Source of the DNA: Siniperca chuatsi
Lineage: Eukaryota; Chordata; Actinopteri; Centrarchiformes; Sinipercidae
Assembly (NCBI RefSeq): GCF_020085105.1
Contig: NC_058061.1
Location: 3,074,284 to 3,138,283, forward strand
Length of the DNA stretch: 64,000 nucleotides
Direction: 5' to 3'
In this document: positions 44,601-57,663 of the stretch, in pieces
Layout of the letters: every line of letters starts with the position of its first letter
How positions within the stretch are numbered: position 1 is the first letter of the stretch
Made by a program: the position numbers and the translations under genes
Notes under the pieces: generated by a model
The model's database searches: none
What the model was told of the DNA's origin: nothing
Seen by the model: the letters and a program-made list of their open reading frames with translations, nothing else

Positions 44601-47600
44601 CTTGACACACACACATTTTTAAGTGAGTTGTGTGTTGACATTGTGGTCAGTTGTGGGAGAAGATTACCCATATTCTCCTTGTTGTCTGTACTGAGCCAAT
44701 CACAACCCTCTCCACTCCATGTTCAACATGAAAAGAACTGGATATTATTACTATTATTATTAATATTAATATTATATTAATTATTGTTGTTATTATTTAG
44801 ATCCAGGTTTTTTTCCCCCAGACATATTTACTGCAGTTTTTCTTATTTATTACAACTGCTGTTTTCCCTCTGAAGACTTGACCGATCCATTAGAGACTTG
44901 TGTGTTTGTGTGGGCTGCGTATGTTTTTGTCGTGTTCTTCTTGGCTCAAACACGTAAATGCTTTTGAACTGTAACTTGCAAGCCTTCTATGTGCCTCTCT
45001 ATTGAAAACAACTAAGGAAATTAATATGTTGTAGTAAAGATGATGCAGGGATGTCTGCCTCTCCCATCATGTCAGCTTCCTCCCTTTTCACCCTCTGCAT
45101 GGCATCATAAATCCACTTCCTGTTTGTTTTCATTACTTTGTGTTTCTCGTTGTAGATGGAGCTCCAGATCATCAGTGGTTTTCTTCTACATGTTTGTACT
45201 CATCTCTGTTGTTGCATTGGTTCTTGGCTTTTTTCTCATGGTGGTTTCTGATGACAGAAAGCGTTGGGCTGCCTACATAGAGCTCAGCTGACGCCTTTAG
45301 TTGTTATGCAAGTACTACTCTAATGACAAAATGGAAAACTTGAAATACTGTTTGTGGCAGGGTGGCAGGATATTGTCACAGTTGGAGAATTTACATCATG
45401 TTCTTGCCTATAAATATTTTGTTGCTGGGTTATCACTTGATTTTTTCTGTATTTGTGTCTGTCTTCAGTCCATTTTCGCTGAGTTTCGGTCACTTTTGCT
45501 GTGCTCAAATTGTTTCATTGTTGCTTAAAGGCTCAATCTGTGATGTAAAAGGAGACAAAAAGGATTGGAATCTGATATGGCTCCCAAATTAATTGACAGC
45601 ACTTCTATTTAACCTTTTGCCACCCACTGGTAAGCCCACGGGACGCTACCAATACGTAGAACTTTGACGGACTACTAGCACTAAGACAAATTACATGAAT
45701 ACGAACATGTAAAATATATATGTGAATAGATTAGACTCGTCTTTTTAGTCATCGTGGTCATTTTCAGGAAGAATGCCCCGTTCTAAAAATAATTCAGGTA
45801 CAATGCATGGCAGAGTATACCACCGAAACCTAAAAAACATGGCGTCTGGCAGTCCAACAGTGTAACAAATCCTTGAAAACTTTGCGTCCAAATTCATCAC
45901 AATTCAACACAAAAATTGTCTGATGTTTAGTTTAGGCGGACCACTCCCAAAGGGTCGAGCATTTAAAGCTGCATTAATTATTGTTTTTTGCCACTAGGGG
46001 CAGCGGAACAAGCTGTAAACACATCATTGACTCATCATCACCTTATAAAATTGTTATATTGGCCTATTTACACATCCAGCAGATACGGAGAAATCCAATA
46101 TTCACTCTCCTTTTAGCTCTGTTTGGTCTTCATCAGCTACTGAGAAATACATCTGGCTGCTAAATGCTCCATTATGTTCGCTAGCCATTGGCTAACTTTG
46201 GCAGGTAGAGCTGAGGAGGACTGCAGAGTCCGATGATAATTCTCTGTGGGTTTGTCACTACAAGTGAACCCTTTCATATTGCACATTGTTGTTTGATTCT
46301 GTGTTAATATAAAAATATGGATTAGTGCAGCTTTAAGTGATTGTTTTCTGATGCTGTCAAAGGTTTGTTTACTTCAGCTGGAAAATAGGCCTAAAATTTC
46401 AATTATGTTCTTTTTGAAGAATTTGACGATTTTCAACTCCTCCTCTTCAAACATGCAGTAAATATAGTTGTAATACACACAGCAACTACAAATTGAGCCT
46501 TTAACAAACACCAGGTTCTACCCTCTGAGGTTCAGTGCATTTGTTAACATTTGTATAACTTCTGAAAAAATAATATTCTGTCTTTGCGGTTTTTTGACAT
46601 TCAAAACAAACTCCTGTCCTTAGTCCAGTACAGTTCGTCTGTCATTTAAATGCGGCCACCAGGGAGTTTCCTGTTTTGTAACAGACTAGCAATTGTTAGA
46701 CTTCAGACTTCTCTTCACCCTTCACACCATAATCTGCTCCCTGCTGGGCTCAGGTCCCACAGCCTTCAGCTTACTGTCCTCCAGATAACTCCTTTAAGTT
46801 CCTCCAAGTGTTACTAACAGACAAAGGTCTGGCTCATAAAGCTTCCTTCTCTCTTTATTTGCTGTACTGAACTGTTAACCTACTCCCATTATGGTTACCA
46901 AACAATTTACCACAGCTTGCTCTGCTGAAAGCAGATGACACACAGTGGATGTGATTGCATTTTTACTCCTACATGCATCTCACTTTCCTAACTCTTCCTT
47001 TGTAATGAACGTGAGTCAGAGGTAGGTGGCAGTCTGTCAGACAAAACTCACTGCCAGCCACCATAATGACGACATTAAGGGCTCCCTCACTTGTACATTT
47101 CTGTGTGAAGGATGGAAATATACTCTTGAGAAACTCTAATTGCCCTCAGTGTTTTATTGCATGATGAAATTGGCCAAACTGAAACGCGGCCTGTCACAGG
47201 TCTGTTCTGATCCATTGTGTTCGTCCTGCATGCTGTTTTTTTTCTCTAGAAAAGATGTTGACGAGTCCCTGAGTCTCTAATGAGGAGCGGTGTCTCAGAG
47301 TCCCCTTTGTTCATCAGATAATCAGCATCATTTTCACCAGTTAAGCGAATGTGACCAAAGAGGAGCCAGGCTCAGGGGACGGGGGGTCTTTGAGGAAGGG
47401 GACAGTGTGTGCAGACTTCCTGCTGCTTGATGAGCATCCAGGAGAGATCTAGTCATCCCACCTGTTGAAAATAACGGGATGCTCCGCTTTCATTCATCAT
47501 CACGTGCATGGTCCAATAGCAGTGATTTAGGTGTGCGTAGTATTTGTAGGTCTTTTTAAGTGCCTAACAATGCAATCCTGTGGTGAACATTTACATTTAA

Positions 47601-48555
47601 ACACTTCTCCGTCTTTGTGAATGATGCTTAAACACTGTTTTTGTCCTTCAGTTCCTCTCTGGGACGCACTGACACTGCATGTTGCTGTTTGTTTTGCACT
47701 GTACTGAGGAGCCATATCACATAGTCACATTGTAGGAGTATACTGTAAGAAAGTCATTTTGACCATGAAAGGTTGCATGTGGACAGTGTTTCAGTTTCAG
47801 CAAGGTGTTTTTGGCTTTTTTGAGAGAGTTTGGAATTATGAGGTTCTGACTTTTCTTTTATGAAATCGCAGTACTAATAGTAGCTGTATTTTCTTCACCT
47901 AAAGAGGCTTTTATATGAGACAGGTTATTTTTTAAGTACATAACACACGTAAGTATTTCTGCTCCCATTAGTTTGCTGATTCCGCTGTTTACTTTTTACT
48001 ATTGTAAACTCAACACCCCTAAGCCTTCCATAGGTTTAGGAGCCAGAGTCCCTTAACGTCACATGTAAGCTGTTATTGTGAAACACTTGCTGGAAGTGTT
48101 CAGTTTCACTAACGGCAGTTTAAAGGAAGCCTGTAGAGTGTTTCTCACCAAAATGCATTGTGTGCATCCTTGAGGCCTAACAAGCGTACTGGATGCATTT
48201 TCTTCCACGTAAAACATTTGCAAAGCTGATGTTTAAAATATTTGAAATCCTGCATTGTTTACATTCATGTTTACTAGCTCACTGTCTTCTTTAGTGTCCC
48301 TGCTGGCTCTTCTTAGCATGTTACCGCCACCGACTGTCGATCAGTGGAATAGTGTGAAACCTTTGGGGTGCGTCGTGTCGCCATGTTTTTGTGCGCATGT
48401 GCACGAGATATAAACAAAAAGGGGACCCACTTGTAAAAACACTGCTCAATAGTGCCACTAGTGGACAAAACTCCACAGGGTACGTTTCACATGAAAGTGG
48501 AGCAAGGCTGAATTAATCAGCATGAAAGAGTTTCATCCTACAGTGCATACTCATT
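44601..48555. other. gene-poor interval with possible regulatory block
   Basis: No gene recognised. Apart from the element at 45962, the stretch about 46980-47400 lacks repeat words and holds several homeobox-type and SOX-type words, and may be regulatory. A hydrophobic frame at 45187-45291 (FVLISVVALVLGFFLMVV) follows a fair acceptor (CTCGTTGTAG, 45145-45154) but has no other support. Confidence 0.5.
45962..46336. mobile_element. AAAGCTGCACTAAT-family element, copy 5, complete and inverted
   Basis: TTTAAAGCTGCATTAATTAT on the left and ATTAGTGCAGCTTTAAG on the right are inverted ends. The inner words (GCTCTGTTTGGTCT, CTGGCTGCTAAATGCTCC) are the reverse of copy 2. This copy best defines the family at about 375 bases. 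Confidence 0.75.
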
Positions 48556-48559
48556 TTAA

Positions 48560-49330
48560 CCAGGTTTGGTAGTGAACGCAATTTTTAGTATTGCATTTAC
48601 TTTAGAAAATAGACCAAATTAAATATTTCCGAGATATCGGTATGCATGTCAAATTGGCTTGATTTGTCAGTTTAATTTCACACTATTGTCCCACGTGGCA
48701 GTGCGTAAAGGAGGAGCAGGAGCTAGTCAGATTGAAAGTATCTATACTAATTGCTGCTCCAGCAAGATTTTATAACACTAAACAAAAAGATAATATAAAA
48801 TTATATTTTTGGAATAAAATTTTGCTTTCTCTTGTGAATTTTAATTTGTTTAATAATTAACATCTGTCAACCCGAAATGGTAATGTACATGAAGTTAATA
48901 AAAGGAATTATTTAATTAAAATTAAGTACATACTAATTCCAGGTTTGTCAATGCCACCTTTTTTTTGTAGCAATTCAGTTTTTTAACTGAAGAGTTTTGT
49001 AGTATTTGTTGTTGTGCGATCACACTGAAGAAGTGACAAAATTAAATGTACTCAAAGATGTCAGCTTGTTTATTAATTTAGCTCAGTTTTTGTGGAGTAG
49101 TTTGATGGACACTGTTCTCCCACAATGCAATGCACAGAGGAGACAGAGGAGCTGCTCACAGCTGGACAAAATTAAAAAATGGCAGATGATGGTGAGGCAG
49201 CTCCAGGAAAACTTTAGAGAACAAAGAAATAAAAGATAAACTATCAAACCTTTGGAGAAGTACATTAATAACTTGTATACGAACTGCAAAAAAGTAAACC
49301 ACCGCTACTACTCCCTACTGGCGGGATTAA
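48560..49330. mobile_element. diverged relative(s) of the 1187-2565 transposon
   Basis: Two blocks carry the family's inner word: CACTATTGTCCCACGTGGCA near 48680 and CTCCCACAATGCAATGCACA near 49118, followed by GAGGAGCTGCTCAC as at 2195-2210. Confidence 0.55.
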
Positions 49331-49477
49331 TGCTGTAGAAATGTGCATTGTGCTAAATTTACAGAGCTATTAGTAAATGGATTGTTAATTTGTTTTTTTT
49401 TCCCTCTGGCCTTTATTCAGTACCAACCAACAGGCCACATTCTGGCTATTGTTTGAGGATTTACAGTATCCACCGAT

Positions 49478-49917
49478 TAATGGGACAGGTCATCCCAAAA
49501 TCAAAAATACATATTTTTCCTCTTACCTGTTATCCATCTACATTGTTTTGGTGTGAGTTTTGGAGATATCGGCCGTAGAGATGTCTGCCTTCTCTCGAAT
49601 ATAATGGAGAGCAGTTTCGTGGAGCAACTATCGGCAGAAAGAAAATAGTTCCCACATGAAACTGCTCACAACAAATCTGGGGATTATCTTGAGTAACCGG
49701 GTCATGATGTCTGGAAAGAGACGTTGCTGTTGAGTTTTTCAAATGTATTTTTTTGGCACTTTGAGCGCCACAAGCCGAGTGCCATGTAGTCCCATTATAT
49801 ACAAAAAAAAATGCAGACATGTCTGATATCTCCAAAACTCGCACTAAAACAATCTAGATGGATAAATAGCAGGTAAGAGGAAAAATATGGATTTTTGGGG
49901 TGAACTGTCCCTTTAAT
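49478..49917. mobile_element. long foldback element, family D
   Basis: Left arm GGGACAGGTCATCCCAAAAT... TTTTCCTCTTACCTG... GTTTTGGAGATATC pairs with the right arm in reverse over about 130 bases, including ATATTTTTCCTCTTACCTG and AGTTTTGGAGATATC. Ends sit next to TTAA on the left and TTTAA on the right. Confidence 0.8.
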
Positions 49918-51044
49918 GGTGATTTTAAATAAATTTATGGTTGTGAAAAGTTCATCTTTGGAAAACCATTTACTAAAGTACTTCACAGTGTCGTTACGTC
50001 AGATATTAACTCAAATATTTGATGCTCTGTATCCCAAAGCTGCACTCAGAACCTTGTAACTCCACACTCGCAGTTTATTTCTTCTGCTTAGCAAACAGCA
50101 CCCGCACGTCTGGTCACACTTGACTCGTATTCAATTTTCAATAAGCTGTAATGAGAAAAGAGTCGAGTCCAATCACTCATCACATGGCATTTTCCTGTGT
50201 GTGTGTGTGTGATTCTGCTTGTGTGTAAGTGTGCATTTGTCTGTCCCAGTCAGTGTGCTGGCCAGAGGGCAGTGCTATCATTACCCTGCTGTTCTTCTCT
50301 GGGGAGATAATAAAGTGGGTCACATCGCTCACACAGATAAAACAGTCATCACCCTCCGCCCTCCTCAAAACCTGCATCAAGAAAAGGTCTTTTTTTGTCT
50401 CAGCTTCTCTTACAAGTCAGGCTTTGTGTTTTCTGTATGAGCATTCATATATGTCTGCTTGCATGTGGGAATTCCCGTCTGCGGGTCTATTTGTGGCTCG
50501 TGCTCACCTGCTGAGTAAACTTCTGTCACTAGGGGTTAACGGGGGCAGGACGTCCGAGTGGAAACTGTCCTTCGTGGGCGATTATTTTCACATCCCATCA
50601 TGAGTCCCCTCTTATCCTCTTGAGTTTTTCTGAGGGCCCAACAACAGGCACGTATTTCTGGATGATGCGTCGGTAACATCCAGTAGGCGAGTGGCTTTTA
50701 CTGGAAGACCCCTCTTTTCTTTTTTTTTTTTTAAGTGTTTGAAGGTCAGATACAGATTTTAGGCTCTAAGAGAATCAGAGGAAATTTTGCTCACCTTCTT
50801 CCTCATCCTCAAAATGTGTCAGCGGATGAATCAAAAATATCAAAGAGCCGGTGTCTAGCGCTACCAGCCCTTTACAAATTGTGTTCCGCCAGATTATATT
50901 TAGTGTAACTCTGTTGTTAGCGTGTGAACCGTGCTGAGGTTTCTTGGACGCTTTGTTTCTCCCCATCTATCGCACAGCACTTCTCGAGGTCGAATACTAC
51001 GACATGACTTGTGAACCGTGGAGCTTTCTGTTTCTCTGTTGCAG

Positions 51045-51420
51045 GTGGTAAACTGCTGGTACACACAGCTATATGTGACTTCTGATGTTGCGGTGTTGTG
51101 TTCTTTTATTCGGCGTGGGGATTCGTGTCGGGGCAGTGCCGGGTTTTTCAGAATAAGACGTATCCAGAGATGCTACTGTACGTGGAAGAGGGTCTTTTCG
51201 TTGCTGTTGGGTGCGTTCGGGGAGGGTTACCGTGGCTACAGCTCCTTGCCCCATGGGAAGTGAAGTTCTCAGTATATTTACACATCTCTAAAGCCTCTGC
51301 TAAAGACTGATGACTGTTCATTTAGAGCTCAATGAATTTCTATAAATATTTTAGATTGCTCAACTGATTATGTGCAATTGTAATGATGGAAATTCAATAA
51401 AAAAAGAGGTATTTTTACAC
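51045..51420 (+). other. possible 3' terminal exon of an unidentified transcript
   Basis: A strong acceptor (CTTTCTGTTTCTCTGTTGCAG, ending at 51044) opens a frame of 72 codons, VVNCWYTQLYVTSDV onward, ending GYSSLPHGK. About 130 bases later comes AATAAA at 51396-51401, then T/G-rich sequence. This is the layout of a last exon. No family was recognised and no upstream exon was found, so a non-coding RNA or chance is possible. Confidence 0.3.
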
Positions 51421-51729
51421 AATAAGCTCTGTGTCTGCTCTGTTGTTTAAGCTTGTCTTTCTTTTTTGGGAGGCCAAAGGGTTCAGTATGCTTTAAAGGA
51501 ACTGGGACGTTCAAAATGGCATCCAACTATGTATAAAGATAAAATAACTCAAAGGGGGGATAGTGGCGCACATTTTCTAACAGGCCTCAAAGGCATTCAT
51601 GGAGTTACACGATTTTTATGTTTCAGAAGGCAACCACCTCTGTTCCAACATTGGAAAAGAGGGGTGGTTAAATGGCTACCTATTAGTGTGAAGCAGGTAC
51701 CAGCAACACGTCATTGAAGTTCGCTTGAA

Positions 51730-52001
51730 AAAAACTTTCACATTTAAACCAAATCTAGCCCAGTTTTAACCTTGTTTAGGCGTCTCTGCAAATCACTGCT
51801 GATCAAAAGAAGATAAAGGTTAAAATCAGGCAAAATTTGGTTGAAAATTTGAGTTTTTTGAGACATCTAGGTCACCGTCGTTTCAGCAGCATTTAAGTGA
51901 CTTTATTTCAGTGATGCTTTTAAAACAACAGTTTTGTTACCTAGACATCTAATTTTAGCCTAGATGTGTTTGGATCTGCATATCACCAAATCAGTTGCTG
52001 A
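51730..52001. mobile_element. foldback element, family B, diverged copy
   Basis: AACCAAATCTAGCCCAGTTT and TATCACCAAATCAGTTGCTG match the copy at 15684-15983 in reverse layout; one end is degraded. Confidence 0.55.
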
Positions 52002-54205
52002 GTTCTCTCTTTTTATCTTTGTATTGCCCTCATGTCCTGGCTGGGACTGATGTGTTTGGGTAGTAAACTCAGTTTTGGAGGCCAGACAAATGTCACGTAG
52101 CGCAGCAGCTCTAAAGCGGTGTGCTTCAGGGCTGAGAACTGGACCCGTTGAACTTCCGCACATAAACAGTATGAGGATATGCGTGCAAAAAAAAAAAAAA
52201 GAAAATAAAAACACAGAATCTCCTGCACACTCTGGCAAACAAAAGCAAGATGAGAGCGTGAGGGGCTAAGAAAAGCAAAACAAACCCAAGAAAACCTAAA
52301 CAGTGTGCTAAGAGATGATTGGATGAGTGTGTGAGGAGCTGCGCGACAAAGCAAACCGTTACTCCTCGTTTCACACACAACCTGCTCTGACATACAGTGT
52401 GTTTTGACGCACATCCCTCCACTGAAGTCAATTCTTAGACTCAGACTTTTAAGTCGGGCGGTGGATATTTTTAGCTCTATGCTGAACCACACAACGTCTT
52501 CCTGCCTTTCACGGCCATCTCTCAGGCCTCGGGGAGAAAAGATGATCCTACAGTTTGGAAAAGTCCCATTCTGCATTCACTTACAGAGTAAAATAAAGTC
52601 CTGACATGTGACACGTGTGTTTATTATTCACGAGGACTGGAGGATTGTCCATCAGCCTACTTCACACCCCCTGAACCCGGTCACTTTGTGTAAATCAGGC
52701 CACCTCTTATGGCTAAGGTCAGGGTCCAGGAGATGCCAGGCTTCTTCCAAATGCCCAACACTATCCGGTGTCACTGGAATGCTGTTGTGTTTATTTTTAA
52801 CACTACAACTGGTTGCTTTTTTACGCTCCAACAATGTGTTTTCTCCTTGATCCTCCAACGTCATCTGAGTTTCCTCTTCACTTGAGAGCGCTCTGGGCCC
52901 AGTGCTTTCAGAGATACCTTTATCTTACTGTGAGCAGGGGTAGGCTTTGTTTACTGTCTCACTGTTACACAATACTAAAGGCCCACTCACTCATTTGTTT
53001 TCACCATATAAACTACAGGAGTGTTCACAGATATAACTTAAGTCATAGATGGAAAATCAGCATTTTGTGTTTCTAAACTGATCTGTAGGCCTCTTTAGCT
53101 TGTTTACAAACACAACTAATGTTAAGAAAAACCTAAACAATCAGGAAAAAAACTAAAGAAACATTTCTTGAAGAAAATGCGTGTGGTCGCTGTAAGCATC
53201 GATCCTGATTGGCGTGATTTTTGGAACTTTTATATCACATGAAAACGTATTGCCCTTCATGTATTGCATTAGTTATAGGTCTAATGGGAGTGAATGGGGG
53301 CTTCGGCATCAGGTTTAAACGCATCACAGTATATAAATCATAAACTACATGTCATCATAATGAGCATATTCACAGCTGATCAGTGTGCAAAAAAGATGTA
53401 AGATTGTAAGATATACAGGTGCTGTGTTATAAGTACAGTATAATGAGCCATTGTTGACTTTAATGTGTTATGTAACTCATAATAACTCACAAACTGTATA
53501 TGCCATCATAATGAGAGTGTCCGATTTAAAAAAAACTCATATTTTTCAGGGATAAAGTCATGATTGTCTGGGATATGTGATTAAATATGCAAATTAATGC
53601 ACATTTTAAGAAAATGCTGAAAACTGCATAAAATTATGAACATATCGACATAAGAATGATATACTGAATGTAGCATAAATGTTTTTCGAGTTACATATTA
53701 GCAATTTAAAGACACTTACAAATAATAAGTATGCACGGCAACATAATATGATTGCTGCTGCACACTAATAACATTTAGCTGTTTTCCAGTCAGAGAAAAA
53801 GTAATATTTTGGGGCTGACATTTGTTTACATTAAGGGTTGTGTGCCAATTGTTTTATTAACAAATAAATCAGATTAACAAACAGGTGGGCAGCAAACAAA
53901 CATAAGTCCTCAGGAAATGGTAGTCTAAAAGCATAAGTGATATTTAAGGCAAATTTAGTTTTATATATTTTTATAAAGGTCTTAATGAAAACACATTTCT
54001 AAGCATTAAAACCATGTAAACATAAACCAAAACTCACAAGTGAAAACTTTAAATCACCGATAAAGCAAAAGGGACATCAATTTTCAGATATACATTTATT
54101 TATCTATTTATTTCTGTATTAATTAATTACATTTTTGTTCATTTTAATCCTCCAAAAACGTGTTGGTTCAGTAGTATTAAAATCAGTTTTTTACCTAGCA
54201 GCAGA

Positions 54206-54344
54206 CACAAAATGGCGGACCTCCGCAAGAGCGTCTCCAAAGTTGACAGGAAATCACGTGACCTCAGCAGCGGATAATGGTCGTCTTCATGCCGTCTTTG
54301 GTTGGCAGGCCTTAGACCACCAATGAGTGTTTTGGGGGGGCGGG
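54206..54344 (+). promoter_or_regulatory. promoter-like motif cluster
   Basis: AAAATGGCGG (YY1-type) at 54209, TCACGTGA (E-box) at 54254, CCAAT at 54320 and GGGGGGCGGG (Sp1-type) at 54335, in an otherwise AT-rich region. It could also be part of an unrecognised repeat. Confidence 0.35.
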
Positions 54345-57300
54345 CCTCACTGATTACTGTACAAAATCACCTCAACTTTATTCACTGATTTTGGTGAAAC
54401 GGGATCAGATTTTAAGGGGAAATATTTTCTGTTTTTCCCTCTGATGTCCTCTGATGTTTGGATTACAGATCGGGCCTTTATGAACAAACAGCAGCCACAC
54501 CTGTCGATTCAACAAACATTTACTGTGGGCTGTGCGTTGCTTCCCTGCTGCTCCTTTTTAAGCTTTTTTTTTCCTTCAAGGTAAAAAACCTCTTGACTCC
54601 ACCCCAAAGCACACTTTTTTTCCAATGGATTTTCCTTTGGCTGTTCACATTCATATACAATATTCATGTTGCAGGTCTTGTGCCACCATTTATACATCGA
54701 GCCCAGCGGGAGATTCCTGCCATGTTGTTGCAGCATGCACTGGTTTGAATTTCAGAATATAAGCGACTGGCTTCCCATACTGACAGCTGATGATCTCATG
54801 GAAATTCTTCTGAGCAGCGCACTTAAAACTGCAGAATGATTTATAATGAAATGCAGCCCCTGAGTTTTTTAAGGGGGTGATGTGAGGTTTGGGTTCGGCA
54901 CTGGATTCGGAGCACGAGCGGGGAGTTTATATGTTCATTAAACTTTTGACATTTATGCTTCTAAGTAACCAAAAGCAGCCATTACATCCTGTCATGTCCA
55001 GCAACAGAAGTTCTTTAATGTTGACGTACTTGATTAAAAAAAGAGCGCCTGCAGACGTGTGGGGCCTCAATGCATATTTCACCTCCAGAGCCCCACAGCT
55101 TCTAACTTTAAATATTAGAAAGCAAAGCCTTACTTGACCCATACTTTCATTTCTGAGAGTACAGCAGAAGAAAAGCCACTGGAGCATAAAAGCAAGCCAC
55201 TCAGGCTTTGCAACTGTATGACATGACTGATAAGTGGATATTTTCATCCTGTTAAGAGAAGAAAACACAAAGAGTCCTCACGAACATCTCTGATCCCTCT
55301 GTCCTCCTTGATCTCTTCAGGCTGCTAATAGATCAGCAAAGCCAAAAAGTCTGTGCAACAATAAAGGCTTTGTGAGGAGTAGAGCTGCCACCAAAAAGGG
55401 GAAAAGCTGTACTTATTTGGGCAAAAGGGGGGAGGAGCGAGTGCGGGGCTTGGCAGCAGGAGGGCGGGCGGTGGAGGTGGTGGAGATGAAGAGGGGGGCT
55501 GCTTGTGCACCTGCGTTAGAGGAGCTTCTTGGGAAAAGGGAAGAAAACAGGATCTGAAACTCAAACAACATCCTTTAAGCCCCCACCCCTCCCCCCCATC
55601 CCAGAAGTGTTTATGCTGTTTTCCAGCTCCTCTCTGTAGAAAGTGGGAAAGAGATGAATCAATCAGAGTGAGGCTTGTGTAATAGGATTGGGGGAGGAGG
55701 ATGGGAGAGGGGTACTTTCTTCTCGCTGGCCTCTGCTCATCTACATACAAGTCATCTCCCGCTGACACACACAGATTTCCCACCCATTCATCTTTTTTAT
55801 TCAAATCGTTGCTCCGGGAACAAGAGCTTATCATATCCTGTTTTGATGAATAAAAACGTGATAGCTGTAACGCGTCTTGTTTCTTTAATATTAAAATATA
55901 ACTGCTGACTGTGACTAAGATTTATGTCATGTTCTCGTATAGTGACACCTCACCCTTAGGGAAGTTCTGAAAGAGTGGGAATTCCTAGAATTAAAAAAAA
56001 AATCCCATAATATTGTAGCGTTGGATTCACGTACAGCACCTCGTGTGCTTCCTGGTACAGTTGTCTTTCCTTATTCCTTCCTTTATGTGATTAAGCACAC
56101 AAAGAAGCGGGAATAAAAAAACAGCTAATACAACTATTGCAGCTCATTCATAAATAATGTTGCGTGCATTAAATCATGTCATCTTTTTCTTCAGTTTTTT
56201 GATGAACTTTTCTTACACATAAAGACCATTATGCAACACAGTACATCATCCTACCGTCAACCGTTGAAGAATAGATAACTGAACAAATCCGGGCAAAAGT
56301 AGCTAAACTTTACAAATAAAATAAGACAAACCAATAAACATAAAGTACAAATGAAATACAAGATAAAAACAAAAATGGAATAAATATATGGGACATGCAT
56401 GGGACCCTCCCCTTGCCATAGACAAAATTACAACATCTTCCCACCAAATTTATGAACTCAAGCAGAACTTAGATCTCCCAAATCACACATTAGGAGTGGG
56501 ATTAGTAACTGCCAAAATGATATAAAAACAACAAATGGTGCATCCTGTTTACTGAGCATCCCAGCTGCTCTCTATTTGTGAACACAGAGCTACTAAATGA
56601 ACTTAATCTCATCCAGTGAGCGTGGTAGCTGTTATTACCGCGGTCACTGAACAAGTGAACAGGGCACAGGCGGCAGCTCTGAGGCTCCTAAGGGGCTTCA
56701 GCACCTTCATATTTTCACTTCGCCCATTAGAACAGGTCGGGTTATTATCTTATAGGTTATCTCTACATGAGAGATTTAACTTTACCATAGCTCTGTTATA
56801 ATGCAGAATAAAGTGAGGGTGACTGTTGGCTGGTGAAAAAAACAACGTGCTCCTTAGAGAGATAAAGTTCAAGCCCTTCTAATTCTAAAGATCCACATCT
56901 ACTGTTTCTCAAAACGGACATATTGGTCCAACTAGCAACTAGAAAATAAAGCCCTGATGCAGAGACAGCACTGTTGTCCTCTGTATCTGGCAAAATGCAC
57001 CTTCATGACCCATGGCACCCACAAAAGTAACATTTTTGATGTATCTATTCAATATCTTTTACTGTGAATTCTGCAAGAAAAGGATTAAATCAAATATATA
57101 TCTGGGGAAAGGAAAAAGACCCTCCCTTGCTCTCTCAATAATTTTCAGGCCACCCTCCATTTAGCAAAAACAAAAAATACATAACCCTCACCCCTTCTGA
57201 CCCTGACCTTTCCCCCTAATTTTCATACAGTCCCTTAATTTTAACCCTTCAGCAAACCAAGCTTTGTCTGACTCCTCCAGTCGTGGAGAACAATCCTTGA

Positions 57301-57663
57301 AGGTCCAATAAAGCCTGCCAATGCAGTACCGGTTGTAGTAGAGACTTGTCTTCTAATAAACACAGCTGGTGACAGTTTATGCAACCATTCTCCAATACTA
57401 TTACTTACTTGTTTCTTACTTACATAACTGGTGAGTTTAACTGGTGTATAATAATACCTGTGTATAATTTTGAAGTCATGTTTGAAATCTCAAAATTTCA
57501 CATATTTGGGGGAAAAATCAATTAGGAAAAGCCAAATAAAAACAGAACGCAGTTGGAAAATACATAACTTGTGTGTCCCTGGGGAGATACGGCTTACAGA
57601 AGATAATATTGCTACACTCGAATAGTCTGACCTCACACACTTGGAGTGAACGTCGTGCCTGCT

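Noticed and set aside
45145..45291. Acceptor followed by a hydrophobic frame resembling a membrane segment
   Set aside because: Hydrophobic frames are common in T-rich DNA; no upstream exon, poly(A) signal or family match was found.
50180..50603. Overlapping frames of up to 124 aa
   Set aside because: No family features; partly built on a GT-rich stretch.
52013..52576. 187-aa minus-strand frame
   Set aside because: No domain, no splice context, and it runs through a poly-A/T tract giving artificial phenylalanine runs.
55325..55834. 169-aa minus-strand frame with proline/serine run
   Set aside because: Low-complexity GC-rich region; the run comes from GGAGG-type repeats, with no homologous features.
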